A stretch of 64,000 nucleotides of DNA, from contig OW388296.1 of assembly GCA_936450465.1 (NCBI GenBank), positions 12,087,867 through 12,151,866 of the forward strand, read 5' to 3'. Origin of the DNA: Gibbula magus (taxonomy: Eukaryota; Mollusca; Gastropoda; Trochida; Trochidae). Made by a program: the position numbers and the translations under genes. Below are positions 58,625 to 64,000 of this stretch, one piece after another (within the stretch, counting starts at the first letter, position 1; each line of letters begins with the position of its first letter). The notes below the pieces were generated by a model. The model saw only the letters and a program-made list of their open reading frames with translations, searched no databases and had not been told where the DNA came from.

Positions 58625-59301
58625 AAATTTGGAGGGTTTAATGTTCCAAATATTAAAAATACTATTAAAGCCCAAAAGGTACTATGGGTTCGAAGACTAT
58701 GCTATGATGACACACTTTGGAAAAATAATGTAATGAAGACCATAGCAAATATGCCAAGGATATGGATGGCTGACGGATATTATATCTTAAAAAATATTTT
58801 ACCAAAACTTAATAATAGATATGGTCAGAATACCTAAATATTCACTATAAAAACATTACTGAAGGAAAAGATATTCTATGCCAGGCACTATGGTGCAATA
58901 ATAATATTTTGATAGATAGGAAGCCAGTTTACTTTAAGAAATGGGAAGAAAAGGGAATTGTATTTCTCTGTCATATTTTAAAAGAAGATGGAAATTTAGC
59001 TTCCCTAGGGCATCTGAAAGATAAGTTTAACATTAATATCAACTTCCTTGAATATCTTAGTATAAAAAAAAGCAGTAGCTGACTACTTGAAGAAAAAAAG
59101 TATAACAGTCAAGATGCTGGAAATTAGACAACTATATCCTATTCTCCCTTTTAATATAGGTGTGATGAGCATGGGTAAGAAAAGTAAATATTATTATCAA
59201 ATACTATGTAATTTTGCATTTGCTAGAACATCAGGTCAGCTGAAATGGGAAGACAGATTGGGACGAGAACTTACACAGACCGAATGGGAAAATATTAATT
59301 A

Positions 59302-59778
59302 ATGCCCAATAGATGCACACAAAGTGTGAATTTGAAATATTTTCAATACAAGGTAACTCAAAACATTTTAACAACAAATAAGTTTTTGTACCAGATTGGT
59401 TTGATTGATTCACCACTATGTACATTCTGTAAACAGACGCAAGAATCTGTACAGCATTTACTATTTGAATGTAACATTGTATATGGAGTGTGGAGAGATT
59501 TGGCATCATGGCTTGGAACCTTGCGTGAAGGACATATTGAATTAAATCTTGAAAATATACTTTTTGGCTTTAAAGGGAAAAATAACAATCCATTCAATGT
59601 AATCTGCCTGATTGTGAAAAAAACCATTTACAATATGAGCAGAAAAGATTCAAAGCCAAATTTTAATCATATTAAAAATGAAATAAGAAGATACATAAAT
59701 TATGCAAATACATTGCTTACTCAAACAATGAACAAACAAAATTATTTGCGTTTTGGTCATCACTCCACACTCTATTAA
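59302..59778 (+). pseudogene. LINE A C-terminal frame with zinc knuckle
   Basis: The 158-codon frame carries CTFCKQTQESVQHLLFEC and FGFKGKNNNPFNVICLI, matching the LINE B C-terminus box by box. The preceding frame (near 59087-59301) ends one codon earlier in a TAA, so the protein is interrupted. Confidence 0.8.
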
Positions 59779-60066
59779 TATAACCTTATTCACAATGATC
59801 TTCTAATGTTTCTTCTATTTCAATCCCTTTATTTCATGTGCAAGAAACTACTGTTTACAATGAATAGGCCATATCATTGTGTACGAAGAATGTCAACACT
59901 CTTCTTAATTTGAGATGACATCATGCAAATCAACAGGTTTTTGTTTTATCTTCATGTTCCTTAAACAAACAAGTGAAAACATTGTCTTATATGCTTGTAT
60001 ACATATGCCATATAATGTGATTTCTTGGGAATAAAAACATAAAAAAAAAAAATTAACTATTATCAA

Positions 60067-60250
60067 ATAACAAAAATAATTGCATTTTCGAATTGTAAAT
60101 ATCCAAGTTTTTAATACATTCTGGTCAACACTCAACAATGCTCTTCAAAAATCATGTACAATAAATGCCAAATTTGACCTATATTCAATTTGGCACTTTG
60201 TTAAATTTGAAATGTATGGGAATGTAAAAAAAATGGGGTAAAAAAAAACA
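60067..60250 (+). mobile_element. LINE C, right remainder
   Basis: It continues exactly where 53139 left off: ATAACAAAAATAATTGC and then a TTCTGGTCAACACTC phrase align with the end of LINE B ORF2 (ATAACAAAAATGATTGC and TTCTGGTCATCACTCC). It ends in an A-rich tail near 60250. Confidence 0.8.
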
Positions 60251-61230
60251 TAGATCAAAAGTTACTAAGGTTGTTATTTTATCGAGAAGTAAACACTGTT
60301 GTCGAAAATTAACCTTTTAGTTCCAATCTGTTCAGTATAGTTACATCGTTACGATGTTTAGTCGTGATTATGAGAAAAAAAGGGACAATGTTCCATCAGT
60401 TGTTCAAACGTAATTCTAAAAACGTATATGTAGCAGACAAAGAGACATATATTTGTTCGTACGGTTCGATGAAACATATAACTGGTATTCTTGTAAATGG
60501 GGTGCATGAATTCTGCATTTCATTGTGTATTAAGTCGCTGCTCCTGTTTCATTGAAAGCAAGTTATTGTCAAATATTTGTTGTTAGGGGATACATATGCA
60601 AGTCGAGTGAAATGATTTGGATGTAAATTAGGTAATTTGATATTTTTGTATGTATTAAACCTAAATAAAATTCCATGAAAAACACGTAGTGTCCCTTTTA
60701 GACTGTGGCCAGTCGTGTATGAATCAAGTACGAGCATCATACTTTTCACAGGACCGCATTGTGACATTAAACCTCATCACAACTTTTGGCACGATTGGTC
60801 GCTTCCAAAGTATAAACATTACCAAGACCGTCTGCAATAATGTCATTCTTTACGAGCACGGGGATCTTCCCAAGACTTAAAGGCGATCTCAGTGGAAGTG
60901 AGGAGAGTATGCATGACCGGGAAACCAAAAAATCGCCTCTAGGGAATTGTGTTGGGACCGAGATATATGGCCTCATTAAACAGAGGTAGAATCTGAAATC
61001 TGAAGGAGTAACTTCTGATCAAAGACAGTGCTTCAACCCCGCCATTTTTTGAAAATCTGAAATATGTAGAAACAATGATTATAGAGGTTTATTCTTGGAT
61101 AAATTCTTCATCAATCACATTTTTATGTGTTGAATTTTTCATAAACTATAAAAATAACTTATAATCAATTCACAAAACACAAATCACATTACACATGATG
61201 ATTGAGGCAGTCACCAACTGGCTAATTTAA
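60251..61230. other. no gene seen
   Basis: Spacer between the LINE nest and the second duplicated block. Open frames of 60-70 codons are unconvincing. Confidence 0.4.
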
Positions 61231-64000
61231 GCTGTGCAGTATTTCCTTAGAGTTCTTGTGCTGATTGCAGCGGCCTTACTGGCGATTATTAGTAATATCG
61301 CTGAAGCATGTGTACAGTTTTAGAAAGGTTAATAAAACTCTATGAGAGCAGTTGATTTTACAAGACATGTACCTTGTTTCTAGACGAAAGAATTGACAAA
61401 TGACTCTGTCATGACATAAAAAGCCTTCTGCTCTCTGGGTGGGGTTATACATGAGAATTTTCAAGGTTGTTCGGTAAATTATTTGTGTTTCCTTAAATTT
61501 GCAGATTGACCATGTTATCGGATCAACAAGACCAAACTATAGCTGACCGAATCCTGTTCTGGGGGAAAACAGATCCAGATACTCCTGCCTTCATCTTCTG
61601 GAGTGAAGATGGCACACGTGAGTTGACCAGGGGAGATGTCTTGGATCTGTCCAGTCGGTTCGCCCACAGACTGATGAAATGTGGTGTTAAGCCAGGAGAT
61701 GTGGTGTGTATTTCTCTCCCCAACTGTCCAGAGAGAATAGTGGCTGAGTTTGGTGTCCAGTTAGCTGGAGCTGTGTCCATGAACGGACAGGTTCTTCGGG
61801 CAGATGGAGAAGATCTCATAGCCTCGCTGATCAAAGCAGAATGTGTGTCTATCATAGTCGATCCAGATCAAGTCAAGGGCGCTTGGGATGTATGCAAACC
61901 CCATTTTGAAGAGTGTTTCTATTCAGATAGTCATGCTGATGTCAAAAGCAAACGAATTCAATCCATCAAATCAGCTGTGTTTGCAACCTCTCACCTTCTG
62001 CTTGATATAAAGAAGGAAGACGTCCTCGTAAACAAGAAAGGGAATCCATTTTCAACTGCTGTCATCTTTACAACATCGGGCAGTACAGGGTATTCGAAAC
62101 TCGTTGCACACAGTCATAAAAACTTGCTTTTTATGTCGCAATTTCTCAGCGAAGTCGTCGAATGGAAAAATGGATCGACATACTTAAACTGCTCGCCACT
62201 TGGATGGCATTGGGGTTACCCTTTTCTGTACCTCAATACTGGTTGCATGAGGGTTTTAGTCGATGAATCGATCAAACAAACCCATAACAAAAACTTCCTC
62301 ATGTGGAACATTATTCTTCAAATGAATATCAATGTAACTATTATGACGCCTATTATGCTTCTGTCAGCCCCAACTCAAAAAATTGACAACCGACATCTTC
62401 ACATTTTAACAGGTGGTCAGCCAATCAAATCTCACCATTTGGAAGCTGTTAAATGCCAAGTAGAGAAAGTCACAGTTGTCTATGGTTCAACAGAAATCGG
62501 AGACGTTACTACGGTAACCATTCCAGTGGAGCGTCTTGAAACTTTTACAGACTTTATGGTTGGTTTCCCAGCAAAGGGGGTTCAAAATAGAATTGTTGAC
62601 CAAAACGATCAAGTTCTTCCATTCATGGAAAAGGGTGAGATTCTGGTCAAGTCACCAACACTCTGCTTACCTTATCTTGGATCAGAGTCACAGGGTTCCT
62701 TCCTGCCTGATGGTTGGTTCAGAACTGGAGATATTGGCTATCTGAGAGAAGATGGTTGTCTCTTTGTAGAAGGAAGAAGTTCTGACGCAATCATGCATGG
62801 AGCCTACATCCTGTATCCTGCCTGGTGGGAACAGAAGCTTGTCAAGTGTCCTGGAGTGAAGGAAGCTGTCATTGTCCCAGTTCCAGATAAAGTTCTTCAC
62901 CATGAGATATGTGCCTGCATCAAGATAGATGATACGACTGACGTCAAGCCTTCACCTGAAAACATCATTAGTTTCTGCAAACAGGAAACCGTTCTGGACG
63001 AGACCTCAAGCCTCAACATACTTCCAAAGTATGTTCTCTTCTTTGATGAGTTTCCAAAAACGAATACAGATAAGCTTCACCGAAGAGTTTTAGCAGATAT
63101 CGCTTCTGAGAGACTTGGCCTTTCTGAATAAAGAGAGGTTTGTTTGGAGACCCAACCTTTTTATATATATATATTCAGGATGTTAATGAAAATACTATGT
63201 TAATACTTTTCACAAGAATTACCCTTATGGTCTGTCAACTTCACATTTTCTCAAAAATGTTATTTTAGTCCTGTAATATCTTGTGCACATCATAATCAAT
63301 ATATAGTCTTCCAAAAAAGAAACTTGACGCTAACTCAAATTTTGATATATTTAATTTAAAAAAAAGAATTTGGAGATAAGACACAAAAATCATCACTCAA
63401 ACTCAAATTCTGAAAACATAAATCAGATACACATACATAATAGAGTGAATTTCACAGGTGAAAGAAATTTCAGTCCGGCTTCCTTCAGTTTGTTATATCC
63501 TGATTCTGAAATCCCGCTTAGCCCAGGCATCTGCATACTTGAGAGGTCGCTGCTTTAGTGCAGTCTCGTGGGTGGCGCTGTCTGATGTATGGATCTTGTG
63601 CTGTAGTTGTCATCCTTGGTCTTCTTGATAACATCATTGCGGCTGTCTGACAAAACGTCATCATGTTTGTAAGGTCATTGACGCCTGCAATCCACATTAC
63701 TAGGTGTAGTTCCGGACCTTCAGCGGACGAAAAAACCAAAGAGACATGTTACTATGTAAGTAAGAGATGGTTCAACAATTCATCTTCAAATGAATTTTCT
63801 TAATTATTCTCATCAAATTATGATGAAAGTAATTAAGGTAACCTTTTAACTAATTCCTGTCAAGTAACGTTACTCAGGTATATATGGAATTGTTTTCTCA
63901 GAGGTTAATAGTAAAGATGTGTTTAACCTGTCACGTTGAAAGGAAGTTATACATAATAAAAGTAAATATTTTGTGAATCAATTTTATAAAGACTGAGCGT
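61231..64000 (+). repeat. duplicated block, copy B (continues past the window end)
   Basis: Homologous to 40869-43590. Sequence is still matching at the last bases of the window (GTGAATCAATTTTATAAAGACT), so the far edge is not visible. It contains a private insertion of about 220 bp near 63540-63760. Confidence 0.9.
61512..63131 (+). CDS. ANL-superfamily adenylate-forming enzyme, acyl-CoA-synthetase-like (copy B)
   Basis: 539 residues, collinear with copy A and without gaps. All motifs are present: TTSGSTGYSK, AHSHKNL, SPLGWHWGYP, YGSTE, RTGDIGY, EGRSSDAIMHGA and NTDKLHRR with the lysine. Differences from copy A cluster in patches. Around residues 132-141, copy B (HFEECFYSDSHAD) matches the minus-strand pseudogene rather than copy A (HFDEFALLDSHVD), which suggests exchange among copies. 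The ATG at 61512 follows a TTTGCAG acceptor ending at 61504. The upstream 90 bp that may hold a 5' exon in copy A is missing here, so its transcription may differ. Function as for copy A; substrate unknown. Confidence 0.85.
   Translation: MLSDQQDQTIADRILFWGKTDPDTPAFIFWSEDGTRELTRGDVLDLSSRFAHRLMKCGVKPGDVVCISLPNCPERIVAEFGVQLAGAVSMNGQVLRADGEDLIASLIKAECVSIIVDPDQVKGAWDVCKPHFEECFYSDSHADVKSKRIQSIKSAVFATSHLLLDIKKEDVLVNKKGNPFSTAVIFTTSGSTGYSKLVAHSHKNLLFMSQFLSEVVEWKNGSTYLNCSPLGWHWGYPFLYLNTGCMRVLVDESIKQTHNKNFLMWNIILQMNINVTIMTPIMLLSAPTQKIDNRHLHILTGGQPIKSHHLEAVKCQVEKVTVVYGSTEIGDVTTVTIPVERLETFTDFMVGFPAKGVQNRIVDQNDQVLPFMEKGEILVKSPTLCLPYLGSESQGSFLPDGWFRTGDIGYLREDGCLFVEGRSSDAIMHGAYILYPAWWEQKLVKCPGVKEAVIVPVPDKVLHHEICACIKIDDTTDVKPSPENIISFCKQETVLDETSSLNILPKYVLFFDEFPKTNTDKLHRRVLADIASERLGLSE

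Larger units (their letters stand above)
53140..60051 (+). mobile_element. LINE A: L1/Tx1-like element with poly-A tail and 15-bp target duplication
   Basis: The duplication ATTAACTATTATCAA stands at 53125-53139 and 60052-60066, and an A-rich tail precedes the right copy. After removing LINE B (53459-55060) and the CCTAATTAGG element (56874-57965), about 4.2 kb remain. Order: short leader, endonuclease domain (LQDEHFTEEQE near 53390; NIYGPNEDK and GDWN further on, after 55192), linker, reverse transcriptase, and a CX2CX7HX4C knuckle (CTFCKQTQESVQHLLFEC near 59420). It is inactive: frameshifts near 53300 and 56530, stops at 58622 and beyond, Asp changed to Tyr in the MIYFEKAFDS box, and SDQS where SDHS is usual. 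No ORF1 is seen. Confidence 0.9.

Overview
The window is eukaryotic nuclear DNA, AT-rich, repeat-dense and intron-bearing, most like a lophotrochozoan and probably a mollusc. The evidence is a mitochondrial-targeted EF-Tu gene of animal type, coding exons flanked by GT/AG splice signals, many copies of L1/Tx1-like and other non-LTR retrotransposons, and short mobile elements built around tandem-repeat cores, a design known from bivalves. No bacterial operons, ribosomal RNA genes or CRISPR array were seen. The species cannot be named from this sequence.

Protein genes are few. At the left end (117-3000, minus) are the 5' coding exon and a probable last exon of a spliced gene whose protein I do not recognise. 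At 11071-12471 (minus) is TUFM, complete in one exon. Three copies of one adenylate-forming (ANL, acyl-CoA-synthetase-like) gene lie at 24419-26029 (minus, two nonsense codons), 41237-42856 (plus) and 61512-63131 (plus). Each has its whole coding part in one exon behind a 5'UTR splice acceptor. The two plus copies sit in a duplicated block of about 2.7 kb. The minus copy is a mosaic: its ends are nearly identical to the others but its middle is very divergent.

The rest is mostly mobile DNA. 13400-21350 holds L1-like remnants, three copies of an element carrying a CpG-rich CGAAATCG array, and another reverse-transcriptase remnant. 29980-32590 holds a G/T minisatellite joined to a kinesin-motor-like relic, and the first copy of a terminal-inverted-repeat (TIR) element filled with CCTAATTAGG palindromes. 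52310-60250 is a nested stack whose order can be read from target-site duplications: an old LINE was split by LINE A (15-bp duplication), and LINE A was itself hit by LINE B (15-bp duplication) and by the second CCTAATTAGG element (6-bp duplication).

The strongest candidates for something undescribed are: the CCTAATTAGG TIR elements (two copies, each with a perfect 6-bp duplication); a tRNA-like core enclosed by 63-bp inverted repeats at 45671-45895, with a decayed relative at 34814-34971; a 269-bp TIR element with an 8-bp duplication and a 38-bp tandem core; the CGAAATCG element; and a 151-bp higher-order minisatellite with exact 61-32-58 spacing. Family and clade names come from motif recognition only; no database search was possible.
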